A DNA stretch of 21,190 nucleotides from CAZFCK01 sp964517355 (lineage in GTDB: Bacteria > Desulfobacterota > Desulfovibrionia > Desulfovibrionales > Desulfovibrionaceae): the NCBI GenBank assembly GCA_964517355.1, contig CAZFCK010000063.1, positions 1 through 21,190 on the forward strand, written 5' to 3'. How positions within the stretch are numbered: the first letter of the stretch is position 1; each line of letters begins with the position of its first letter. Under the pieces are notes generated by a model. The model saw only the letters and a program-made list of their open reading frames with translations. It ran no database searches and was not told where the DNA came from. This document shows positions 8,665 to 16,700 of the stretch, in pieces. The position numbers and the translations under genes are program-made.

Positions 8665-9858
8665 ATGTCCTTGACTCCGGACGAGCAAAAGGAATACTGG
8701 GCCAGCCTGGCCCTGCGCCACACGCAAGGCTTGGGCCCCCGCTCATGGAAACGCCTCCTCGCCGCCTATCACAGCGCTTATGCCGCTTTCAAGGATGCAC
8801 GGCACTGGGCCGGACAAGGTTTGACGCGCCCCGCAGTGGCCCAGGCCGTGATCAACGAAGCATGGCGCACCAGCGCCCAGGCGGAATGGGAGGCCGTGCG
8901 CGACTTGGGCTGCGGCGTGCTGCTTTACACCTCCATGCATTATCCGCAACAATTACGAGAGATTCCCGACCCGCCCCTGTATCTCTACGCTCAGGGGGAC
9001 GCCTCACTCCTGCGCACGCCGGGCGTGGGCGTTGTCGGCACACGGCAAAGCACGCGCTACGGCCGCGACACTACCCGTGAACTGTGCTCCGCACTCTCTA
9101 AATGGGGCGTGACCATCATCTCCGGACTGGCCTACGGCATTGACCGCCAGGCGCACATCTCCGGACTCGACGGCCTTGGCTCGTCCATAGCCGTACTCGG
9201 CGCGGGCCTGGATTCCGTGTATCCGGCGGGCAACGCGGACGTTCGCGCCCGCCTGAACAGAAAAGGCCTGGTGCTCACGGAGTACGCTCCGGGCGTGCGC
9301 CCCGAACCGCGCAATTTCCCCGTGCGCAACCGCATTATCAGCGGCCTCTCTCTGGGGATTATCGTTGTCGAGGCATCGGAAAAAAGTGGCAGCATCATCA
9401 CGGCCAAACAAGCCATCGAGCAGGGGCGCGAGGTTTTCGCCGTTCCCGGCCCCCGCGGTTCCTCCAACCACACCGGCTGTTTCTGGCTGATCAACCAGGG
9501 CGCCAAACTCATATGCAACGCCAGGGACGTGCTCCGCGAGCTGGAACCACAGCTCAAACACTGGTGCCGTAATGAAAACACCGCCCTCTTCACGGAACGC
9601 CGTGAAATGCTTGAGCAGGCTCCTTTGCGCCGGGAGAAACCGCAACAAGCGGCAAGCCCTGCGCCGCCTGCCATCCCCGAAGGCCTCAACGAAGAGGAGC
9701 ACGCGCTCTTTGTGACTCTGCGTCCCCAAAATCTGCACATCGACGACTTGGGCCGCCGGCTGGACTGGGACTCCGGCCGCGTGAGCCGCGTGCTGCTGCT
9801 TCTTGAAATGCGCGGCGTGGTGCGGCAGCTGCCCGGCATGATCTATGGCATTGTATGA
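8665..9858 (+). CDS. dprA: DNA-processing protein DprA
   Basis: This 397-residue protein is the DprA/Smf single-strand-DNA-binding RecA loader used in natural transformation, acting in the cytoplasm. The N-terminal region (LALRHTQGLGPRSWKRLLAAY) fits the helix-hairpin-helix-like/SAM domain. The Rossmann core has VGVVGTRQSTRYG (VVGTR at 123-127), SGLAYGIDRQAH, VLGAGLDSVYPAGN, NFPVRNRIISGLS (R221-R223), EASEKSGSIITAKQA and GREVFAVPGP. The C-terminal part (about 330-397, LHIDDLGRRLDWDSGRVSRV) is the winged-helix domain found in many but not all DprA proteins. A strong GGAGGGG lies just before the ATG. Length and all family blocks are normal. No other competence gene is visible here, so its role may be in recombination generally. 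Confidence 0.96.
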   Translation: MSLTPDEQKEYWASLALRHTQGLGPRSWKRLLAAYHSAYAAFKDARHWAGQGLTRPAVAQAVINEAWRTSAQAEWEAVRDLGCGVLLYTSMHYPQQLREIPDPPLYLYAQGDASLLRTPGVGVVGTRQSTRYGRDTTRELCSALSKWGVTIISGLAYGIDRQAHISGLDGLGSSIAVLGAGLDSVYPAGNADVRARLNRKGLVLTEYAPGVRPEPRNFPVRNRIISGLSLGIIVVEASEKSGSIITAKQAIEQGREVFAVPGPRGSSNHTGCFWLINQGAKLICNARDVLRELEPQLKHWCRNENTALFTERREMLEQAPLRREKPQQAASPAPPAIPEGLNEEEHALFVTLRPQNLHIDDLGRRLDWDSGRVSRVLLLLEMRGVVRQLPGMIYGIV

Positions 9859-10007
9859 AAATGTAGTGTATCAAGATGTTGACGCCTGCTAAGGACCGTC
9901 GCCCCTGCTTTGCGCCCATGCCATGCCGCTTTTTTCGCGAGCGGGGTCGTGCGTTATGAGGCGGGGCGTTTTCATCCGTGCCTTTTTCAGCGCCGGAGGA
10001 GGAGCGT

Positions 10008-10394
10008 GTGCAAAAAATACCCGTACGGCTGGCGAAACCCGGCATGATTCTGGCCAAACCGCTGCTGCGCGACAACGGTCTTGTGCTTGTCGGTGAAGGT
10101 ACCGAAATATCTGAAAGCTTACTGAACCGCCTTCCGGGATTGAATATCGAAACCGTGGTGGTCAAAGGCACGCCCCTGAATCTGGACGGATTGGGCGGCA
10201 GTTCCGGTTACGCCAAACGCGCCGAACGCCTGGACCATCTCTTCCGAAAATACCGCGCCGATCCTTTCATGATGAAGCTAAAAAACAGACTCAAACAGTT
10301 TTTCCAGCTCAAGGCCGCCGCTGAAGCCGCGGCCGAGGCCGCCGAGCGTGAGGAAATGGAAAAAGAAGCCGCCGAACGGGTGCAAGAGGAATAG
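10008..10394 (+). CDS. Small DUF3391-like protein with charged C-terminal helix, signalling cluster
   Basis: About 128 residues. The N-terminal half (KIPVRLAKPGMILAKPLL, then GLVLVGEGTEISESLLNRL and IETVVVKG) resembles the small beta-rich DUF3391 domain that precedes HD-GYP phosphodiesterase domains. Here it stands alone. The second half is a basic stretch (YAKRAERLDHLFRKY) and an Ala/Glu-rich helix at the C-terminus that may form a coiled coil. I prefer the GTG at 10008 because GGAGGAGGAG (9995-10004) sits directly before it; an in-frame GTG at 9978 would add ten residues but has no binding site. It ends five bases before the HDOD gene start. A role as adaptor or input domain for the HDOD or GGDEF protein is inference from position. 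Confidence 0.75.
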   Translation: MQKIPVRLAKPGMILAKPLLRDNGLVLVGEGTEISESLLNRLPGLNIETVVVKGTPLNLDGLGGSSGYAKRAERLDHLFRKYRADPFMMKLKNRLKQFFQLKAAAEAAAEAAEREEMEKEAAERVQEE

Positions 10395-10398
10395 GACC

Positions 10399-11238
10399 AT
10401 GGCCGACGACCTGCGCACCGAACACAAAGGACGCATCCTTGCGGTCAAGGATCTGCCCACCCTGCCCAAGGTGTTGGACGAGGTGACCGCGCTCGTGGAA
10501 GACCCCAACTCCTCCACCGAGCAAATCGCCAAGGTCATCTCCTATGACCAGGTGCTCTCGGCCAAGGTGCTCAAGATGGTCAATTCCCCCATTTACGGCT
10601 TTCCGGGACGCATCAGCTCCATCCAGCACGCCCTGGTGCTCCTGGGCTTCAACGTTATCCGCGGCGTCATCATCTCCACCTCTGTTTTCGATATCATGAC
10701 CACCAGCATGGCGGGCCTGTGGGACCACAGCGTGGGGTGCGCCATTGCCTGCACCGAAGTGGCCAAGGCGGCGAAACTCAAGGACCCTGAAGAATACTCC
10801 GTCAGCGGGCTGCTGCACGACCTGGGCAAGGTGGTGGCCGCGGTCCAGTTGCCCGAAGCGAAGGTGGACATCGACACTCGCGTCAAGGAAAAGGATCTCA
10901 CCTATATCGAAGCGGAAAACGACGTGCTGGGCTTCGGCCACGACCGCATCAACGCCTGGCTGGCGCAGCATTGGCATTTACCCGTGAAGATCAAGGAAGG
11001 AATCGCGCACCATCACAAGCCCTTACGCGCGGAACATTATCCGGCCTTTCCCTGCGTGGTGCATATCGGCAACTTTTTGGTACGGTTGCTGGAACAAGGC
11101 TCCGGAGGAGACGACAACGTCCCTGTCCTTGACCCCAACGCCATGAAACTGCTCAAAATCAAGGTGGTCGACCTGGAGCGCTGCCTGGATGTCCTGAGTG
11201 AAAAATTCATCGAAGTCTCAGACCTTTCCCTTTCATGA
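10399..11238 (+). CDS. HDOD-domain signalling protein
   Basis: This 279-residue protein consists almost entirely of a HDOD domain, the HD-related fold common in environmental signalling proteins and often lacking phosphohydrolase activity. Diagnostic blocks are LPTLPKVLDEVTALVEDP, QVLSAKVLKMVNSPIYGF, SIQHALVLLGFNVIRGVI and SGLLHDLGKVVAA (HD at 140-141), then LAQHWHLPVKIKEGIAHHH. The HD pair is retained, unlike in many HDOD proteins, so weak hydrolase activity is possible. The ATG at 10399 is chosen because it begins just after the previous stop and GAGGA lies at 10386-10390; the frame is open 17 codons further upstream inside the preceding gene. The stop overlaps the next start as ATGA, indicating translational coupling to the REC-GGDEF gene. 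Confidence 0.9.
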   Translation: MADDLRTEHKGRILAVKDLPTLPKVLDEVTALVEDPNSSTEQIAKVISYDQVLSAKVLKMVNSPIYGFPGRISSIQHALVLLGFNVIRGVIISTSVFDIMTTSMAGLWDHSVGCAIACTEVAKAAKLKDPEEYSVSGLLHDLGKVVAAVQLPEAKVDIDTRVKEKDLTYIEAENDVLGFGHDRINAWLAQHWHLPVKIKEGIAHHHKPLRAEHYPAFPCVVHIGNFLVRLLEQGSGGDDNVPVLDPNAMKLLKIKVVDLERCLDVLSEKFIEVSDLSLS

Positions 11239-12221
11239 TCCATACCCTTTCCGGACTTGACGCCGCTGCGGACGGCCTGTTTGCCCATCAGATCAACGCT
11301 CTCTGCATTACGGCGGACGACTCGCTGCTCCATATCCTCCAGGGGCTCTGGCCCGGCGACATGGTCCTGTGGAGCCGCTGCACCAAAAGCAGCGAAGCCC
11401 TGGAGCGCCTGTTTACCGAACCGCCTGACCTCTTGGTGGTGGACAACAACCTGCCGGACATGAACGGCGCCGAACTGGTGACGCTCATAAAAAGCGAAAA
11501 CGTCTACCGCCAGGTTCCGGTCGTCATTTGCCTGCGCCGGGAAGACCTGGCCTCGCCCATTCAATGGTCTTCCCTCGAAGCCGACGATTTTCTCGTGCAC
11601 CCCGTGCAGCCCGACGAAGCCAAGGCCCGCCTGGATTTGACCCTGTTGCGCGCCTCCCGCAGCCTGGACGCCAATCCCCTCACCCGGTTGCCAGGCAATA
11701 CCTCGATCATCCAACGCATCCAGGAAATGATCGATGCGAAACAGGATTTCGCCCTCGCCTATGCCGATCTGGACTACTTTAAAAGCTTTAACGACAAATA
11801 CGGTTTTTCCCGAGGCGACGAGGCCCTGCTCATGACGGCGCGCGTGATCGTCAACACCATTCGCGGACTGAATCTCCCGTTCTCATTTGTCGGCCACATC
11901 GGCGGCGATGATTTCGTTTTCCTCACCCCTCCGGAGCATGCGGAAAAAGCGTGTCAGAAAGTGGTGCGGCGATTTGACGCCATTGTGCCCAATTTTTATG
12001 ATGAGGAAGACAGGGAAAAAGGCTGCATCACCTCCACGGACAGGCAAGGCCTTATTCGCACCTTCCCGTTGATGGCCATTTCCATTGCCGTGGTCTTCAA
12101 CAGAAACGGACGGCTCCAGCACTACGGCGAGGCCTCACAAATCGCCATGGCCCTCAAGAAAAAGGCAAAAGAAAACCCACACAGTTCCTATGTCCTTGAC
12201 CGACGCCATAACGCCCCCTGA
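11235..12221 (+). CDS. Response regulator with GGDEF (diguanylate cyclase) domain
   Basis: This 328-residue protein has a receiver domain (about 18-137, ALCITADDS, DLLVVDNNLPDMNG with likely phospho-acceptor D70, PVVICLRRED) followed by a GGDEF domain (about 143-320). The latter has NPLTRLPGN, ALAYADLDYFKSFNDKYGF with GDEALL, and the active-site loop as GGDDF (223-227). GGDDF is a conservative variant of GGDEF and catalytic synthesis of cyclic di-GMP is plausible. The usual inhibitory RxxD site before the loop is missing (the residues are LPFSFVGHI), so product feedback at that site is unlikely. An unusual insertion (DEEDREKGCITSTD) lies after the loop. Start and upstream stop overlap by four bases; the 3' end overlaps xerC by 32 bases. 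Confidence 0.9.
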   Translation: MIHTLSGLDAAADGLFAHQINALCITADDSLLHILQGLWPGDMVLWSRCTKSSEALERLFTEPPDLLVVDNNLPDMNGAELVTLIKSENVYRQVPVVICLRREDLASPIQWSSLEADDFLVHPVQPDEAKARLDLTLLRASRSLDANPLTRLPGNTSIIQRIQEMIDAKQDFALAYADLDYFKSFNDKYGFSRGDEALLMTARVIVNTIRGLNLPFSFVGHIGGDDFVFLTPPEHAEKACQKVVRRFDAIVPNFYDEEDREKGCITSTDRQGLIRTFPLMAISIAVVFNRNGRLQHYGEASQIAMALKKKAKENPHSSYVLDRRHNAP

Positions 12222-13173
12222 GGTTGTCAGCGCTTTTCTGGAACACCTCCGTGTCGCCAGGGGCTATTCCGACGCCACCCTCGCGGCCTATGCGTACGAT
12301 CTCGTGCAGTTTCACGTGTTTCTGCAACGCATCCAGGAAAGCGGCAAAGGCTTGTCCGCCCCAAAAGATGTGCACAAAGACCATGTGCGCCGATTTCTGG
12401 CGGACCTGCACCGGCAGGGCGTGCGCAAAAGCTCCATGGCCCGCAAGCTTTCTTCTCTGCGCTCCTTTTTCCGCCATTGCGCCGCCAAATCCATCATCGC
12501 CGACAACCCCGCCGCCGGCGTCCACAATCCCAAACAGGACAAGCCCCAGCCCAAGGCCCTGAACGTGGATCAAAGCACGGCCCTTGTTGAAACGCGGGCG
12601 GAAAAATCTTCGCGCCCCATGGATTTGCAAAGCCTGGCCATACGCTTGCGCGACATCGCTCTGGCCGAACTCCTGTATGGGGCGGGACTGCGCATCAGCG
12701 AAGCCCTGGGTCTGGACGCGCGCCGTATTTCCCCGAGCGACGGCACGGTGCGCGTGCTGGGCAAGGGCAGCAAGGAGCGCCTGGCGCCCCTCGGCGAACC
12801 TGCGCGGCAAGCCCTTGCCGCCTACCTGCGCGTACGCCACGTGCTCGACCCCAAAGGGAGGGAGGAAGCCCTTTTCCTCGGCGCGCGCGGCAAACGGCTG
12901 CAACGCCGCCAGGCCAACCGCATCATCGCCTCCATGGCCCAGGAAGCCGGTTTGCCCCAAAACGTCTCCCCGCACATGCTGCGGCACAGTTTCGCCACGC
13001 ACATGCTCCAATCAGGGGCGGACATGCGGGCCGTGCAGGAACTCCTCGGCCATGCGCGGCTCAGCACCACCCAACGCTACACCCATCTGGAACTCGGACG
13101 CTTGATCGCCGTCTACGATAAGGCGCACCCCGGCTCCACACCGCTCTCGGGTAAAAAGAAGAACTCGTCGTAA
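12190..13173 (+). CDS. xerC: Site-specific tyrosine recombinase XerC
   Basis: This 327-residue enzyme resolves chromosome dimers at dif in partnership with a second Xer protein, cutting DNA through a tyrosine. The N-terminal core-binding domain (FLEHLRVARGYSDATLAAY) and the catalytic residues are clear: R168 (GLRISEALGL), GKGSKER (191-197), H262-R265 (HMLRH), H288 (LGHARLSTTQ) and Y297 (RYTHL). The ending LIAVYDKAHPG and the linker NPAAGVHNPKQDKP are XerC-like rather than XerD-like, hence the symbol. Length is about 30 residues above the usual 298, partly from an insert (AEKSSRPMDLQS) and a Lys/Ser-rich tail. The ATG at 12190 lies within the previous gene with a weak binding site, so translation probably depends on coupling. 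A large repeat region follows directly. Confidence 0.93.
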   Translation: MSLTDAITPPEVVSAFLEHLRVARGYSDATLAAYAYDLVQFHVFLQRIQESGKGLSAPKDVHKDHVRRFLADLHRQGVRKSSMARKLSSLRSFFRHCAAKSIIADNPAAGVHNPKQDKPQPKALNVDQSTALVETRAEKSSRPMDLQSLAIRLRDIALAELLYGAGLRISEALGLDARRISPSDGTVRVLGKGSKERLAPLGEPARQALAAYLRVRHVLDPKGREEALFLGARGKRLQRRQANRIIASMAQEAGLPQNVSPHMLRHSFATHMLQSGADMRAVQELLGHARLSTTQRYTHLELGRLIAVYDKAHPGSTPLSGKKKNSS

Positions 13174-13214
13174 CCACCTGCCGATTTCTGGTGTATGAAG
13201 CGCACCGCTTCGAG

Positions 13215-13285
13215 GTCTGGGAAGGGGCGATGCGCGCCCATAGATAGCGACGGCAGCGCTTTCGTTTTCCCCCTCGATATCTCCA
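13215..13285 (+). repeat. Degenerate member of the 95-nt inverted-repeat family
   Basis: The sequence gcgatgcgcgccc followed by atagatagcgacggcag aligns with the centre and right arm of the full copies (cgtttcgcgcc, then ttacggatggcgacagc). It ends in a tttccccctcg arm as at the left window edge. The left arm is too diverged to trace. Confidence 0.5.
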
Positions 13286-13327
13286 TATGATTGCGAAGGC
13301 ATTTTACGCTTGAAATGATCGCTTAAC

Positions 13328-13344
13328 GGCGGGCAAAGCCCGCC
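13328..13344. repeat. Perfect short hairpin
   Basis: ggcgggcaaagcccgcc folds as a perfect 7-bp stem with an AAA loop. There is no T-run on either strand, so it is not a typical terminator. It resembles the second stem of the double-hairpin repeat and may be a relic of it. Confidence 0.5.
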
Positions 13345-13365
13345 TGCAAATCTTTGCCGAGCCTT

Positions 13366-13471
13366 CTAGCGCATTTTCGCCTTGAAACAAGGCTCTCCCC
13401 TGAAACAATTTTCAATTGTTCCAGGGAAATGCATAAGAGCATCTAGCGCTTTTCAAGCGTTAAATGCTCTA
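13366..13471 (+). repeat. Triple-hairpin MITE-like element, copy 1
   Basis: This ~105-bp unit contains three consecutive hairpins: gccttgaaacaaggc (13379-13393), an 11-12-bp stem with one mismatch (13398-13426) and a long interrupted stem between agagcat and atgctct (13436-13470). Its ends are themselves imperfect inverted repeats, TAGCGCATTT on the left and TAGAGCATTT read from the right, both bounded by TA. It is almost identical to 19962-20067 and, inverted, to 21137-21190. That points to a small non-coding mobile element. Confidence 0.8.
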
Positions 13472-13492
13472 AATTCGTTTCGAAAAGAAAAT

Positions 13493-13587
13493 GCGAGAGG
13501 GGAAACCCTTTGTTAGCGGCAGCCGTTAGGCGCGGTCGTTTCGCGCCTTACGGATGGCGACAGCAGAGCTAGGGGTTCCCCTCTCGC
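13493..13587 (+). repeat. 95-nt inverted repeat, full copy 1
   Basis: The outer arms gcgagaggggaa and ttcccctctcgc are perfect complements. Inside are imperfectly complementary arms (ttagcggcagccgttag and the ttacggatggcgacagc side) around a small ggcgcg/cgcgcc hairpin. The whole 95 nt could fold into one long stem. Same length and high identity to 19662-19756. Confidence 0.8.
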
Positions 13588-13703
13588 GCTCTCCCCTTCC
13601 CAAACTTTCCAATGTTGAGGAGGTTAACTATATCATCTTGCTTTCTTATGCTGTTTTTGAACGGCCTTCCATAATCATTTTCATTATAGAAACAGGCCCT
13701 AGG
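13493..13703 (+). mobile_element. Right part of MITE-like element A
   Basis: After the 95-nt inverted repeat, similarity to the element at 19662-19870 continues: gctctccccttcccaaac, then a patchy AT-rich stretch, gaacggccttcc, and the terminal repeat TAGAAACAGGCCCTAGG (13687-13703). The matching left end is not visible before 13493; the triple-hairpin element lies there instead, so the left side is truncated or replaced. The stop codon of the SEFIR gene lies inside this terminal repeat. Confidence 0.55.
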
Positions 13704-16700
13704 CACCATCGGTATCGTCTTGCTTTTTCTCCCTAATTTGTTCCTTCTCCACCGTTTCCCGCGCGGCAGGCGCAGACTCCCGAGTGGCGGACGTTTCGTC
13801 AACCGGTTGTGTTGTCTGCCGCGCGTGGATCATAATTTCTTCAGCCTCTCGCGCTCTCCCAAGTTTGCGTAAAATCGCGGCGCAATTTTCACATGCCTGC
13901 ACGTGCAGCGGATGCCCCTTGCCCAAGGTGGCTTCGCGTATGGCGATGGCGCGTTTGATATTGCGCAGCGCCTCGGCGAAGCGTTCCATCTTGAAATATA
14001 GTACCGCCAGGTTGTTGCAATCCGTGGCCGTTGCGGAATGCTCTTTGCCGAATAGCGCCTCATCCATGCGCAGTGCGCGGACATAAAGGGCTTCAGCCTC
14101 GGCTTTCAATCCCTGCGCCAAACGTAGCGACCCAAGATTGGTACAGCTTTCCGCCACTTCCCGATGTTCGTCCCCCCAAATGGAAACCCTGATGTTCAAG
14201 GCGCGTTCAAGCAAGGATTCGGATAGTTCCAACTCGCCCAATCTGCGGTACAACTCCCCCAACACGTTGGCGGCACGCGCCGTGGCAAGATGGTCGGGAC
14301 CATGCAATTTTTCCTGAAGCTGCAGTGCGCGCGCGTAAAATGGTTCCGCATCGGCATAATTACCCGCGGAAATATGGGACTTGGCCCGGCGTACACATTC
14401 CGCCGCCGTGGCGGGGAGGTCCGGTTCACTATCGGCAGGGCGCACCGAAGGCGCGCGCGGACGCTCCGCCACAGGCTCCCGGAAAACGACATCGGGCTGT
14501 ATCGAGGCACCAGGCACACTTTTTTGAGCCTCCGCCCCTGGGGAGCCCCCTCGCTTTGAACGGAAAAAGAATCTACCCACCATGGATACCATGCTTTGCA
14601 CAATTCCACTGGAAGATGATGAAGCATCCTGTCGCGTCTCGGGTTCACGCATGTCAGGCAGCCGGGATTGCAATTCCGCTTCTGCATCCTGCTCTCCTTC
14701 CCTGCCCAGTTCGACTTGATCCGACACATGAGGTTCATGGGGCGCAGTGGCGGCCGCTTCCGTTGATTCCCTGAAGCCGTCCGCAGTATGTTCCGCAGCG
14801 CGGTATGCGTTTTCCATTTCCTGTTCTTCGGGATCAGGCAAGGCCGGGGGCTCGGCATCCGCCCCTTCCGCCCCCATTCTTAGGGGCAATTCGTCTTCCC
14901 CTTTGGCAAGCTTGAACTCCCCCATCTCCCAATTATAGAGATCCTGTTCACAATCTTCCTGACAGATGAAAGCCTTCCGCTCCACGCACGCACCACGCCC
15001 AACGCCATCCCTTTCCCCGCCACCGGCTTCCGGTTGCCACATCATTTCCGAGACATCATCCTGCACGTCCTCTTGCTCCCCAATCCCGGCATCATGCCCG
15101 GCAGCTTCAGACTCAGGGGGAAGCTCGGTTTCCGACCGGAGCTCGCCCGCCCCCATGGAAGGGGGTGCGTCCCGTGTCTCTTCATCGTGCGGTTCCACCT
15201 CCACCATGGGGGGCAATACAATCTCCGAAACCAGCTCCTGAGCGCATTCGGTGAGCATTTCCTGAAAAGGTTGAGAATTGGCGCCGCCATTGACGACATA
15301 CTGTCCGTTGGGCGCACTGCCGGCCGAGTTGTCACGCAAGGACCGCAATTCCCTCTCCACGGACTGTAGGCAGGATTCGTAAAACAACCCTTGTTCCCGC
15401 ACTCCTGAAGCGAGATCCGTCTTAATTTCCCTGCGAAGCGACTCCAGGAGGGTACGACGTTTATCGTGCTCCACGAGTCCCCTGGCCAGGCCGCATAATC
15501 CGGAAGCGGGGGCGCAGGCGCTTTCTTGGGCATACAAGTGCAACACGCCGCACGCAGCGCCCTCTTTGAGCGATTCCCCGCCCTGCTCCGCATCAAGCCC
15601 GAGGCAGCGCAGCATGGGACCCAAAGGCATGCGCCCGCCCCCTCTGATACAGCATAAAGCCAGGGCGGCATGCACTTCTGGGCGCAGCAGTCCCAAACAC
15701 TGACGCACGACGGCATGCCGGATGTCTCCCTCCTCATTCAGGGATTCGGCCAAATCCTGAAAATTCCTCTCCGTCTTGGCCGCAAGCACGCCCAGCAAAT
15801 CAATCATGAGCGCATTGCCCCCAAGGGCGTTGACCAGGTACAATGCAGCCATACGCTCGGCCTGCTTCAATGCGCGGCGACCGGAACGCCCCCGCAAAAG
15901 ACCAAGCGCTTCATTGTCCGGCATGGAGTCCAAAAAGAGCGCGCTTTCATCGAGTTCCTCTCCGGGCTTGGGCAAACGGACGACACAGCCTCCATGCTCC
16001 CGGGGAAGTAACCCGTCCCAGCGGCCGTTCGGCCATCCTCGCAATACCAAAAGCCAATTTTGATGCCGCGTGAGCCATTCGCGCAGCACACGCGCCGGTT
16101 GATCAGTATCCACAGGCAGCCCCAAGCTCATGGTGCAGGCTGCCAGTTCGTATCGTAAAAAAGACTCCACTCCCCAATCCATCCACAACACGGCCATCAA
16201 ATCCTGCTGATGGCGCGTGGCGTAATCGATAATCAACTGAGAACGTCCCACTCCGGAAGCCGCAGCCGTAACACAACAGGCCGTAGCGTCGCGACACAGG
16301 GCATCGAGCTCACGCTGCTCTTTTTCACGGGCGCAATAAAACGGCGAGCGTTCCTCAGGGACGCGCCAAGGCTTGCAAACGGGCAAGGGCGCCGCAAAAG
16401 CCTGGCGCCTTTGCAACGAGGGGAGGGAAACCGCCATTTCTCCGGGAGGGAGCCCAAGCTTTTCTCCAAGATACACGGCGAGAAGTTCCATGCCTCTCGC
16501 TTCCGAAAGAAAAAAATGGCTCAAGGGCGCGAATGGCGCGGGGATGTTCACCACATCCTCCCGCCGAAAAACGACGGGAACAAACCGGGTTTCCAACTTA
16601 TTCAGCAAGGATGGCGAAAGCACGGGCCCACGCCACAGGTCGCCTTGTTCCTGTTCCGCACGCTCCTCAAAAATCTCCAGATAGTCGCGGCTGCACACTA

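Larger units (their letters stand above)
13174..13698. other. Intergenic repeat cluster between xerC and the SEFIR gene
   Basis: This 525-base stretch holds no credible gene. From left to right it carries a degenerate 95-nt-family copy (about 13215-13285), a perfect GC hairpin (13328-13344), the triple-hairpin element (13366-13471), a full 95-nt inverted repeat (13493-13587) and a tail that ends in the 17-bp terminal repeat at 13687-13703. No clear rho-independent terminator for xerC was found; the small hairpin gaagcgcaccgcttc soon after its stop has no T-run. Confidence 0.8.

Noticed and set aside
6446..8674. 742-codon plus-strand open frame
   Set aside because: It runs through the addB end, opposite the membrane protein and out of frame over cpoB. 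The translation is low complexity, and the overlapping genes have real start signals and domains.
13174..13365. Possible Xer dif site or integration site next to xerC
   Set aside because: No 28-bp dif-like pair of arms with a central spacer was found, and xerC genes are normally unlinked to dif.
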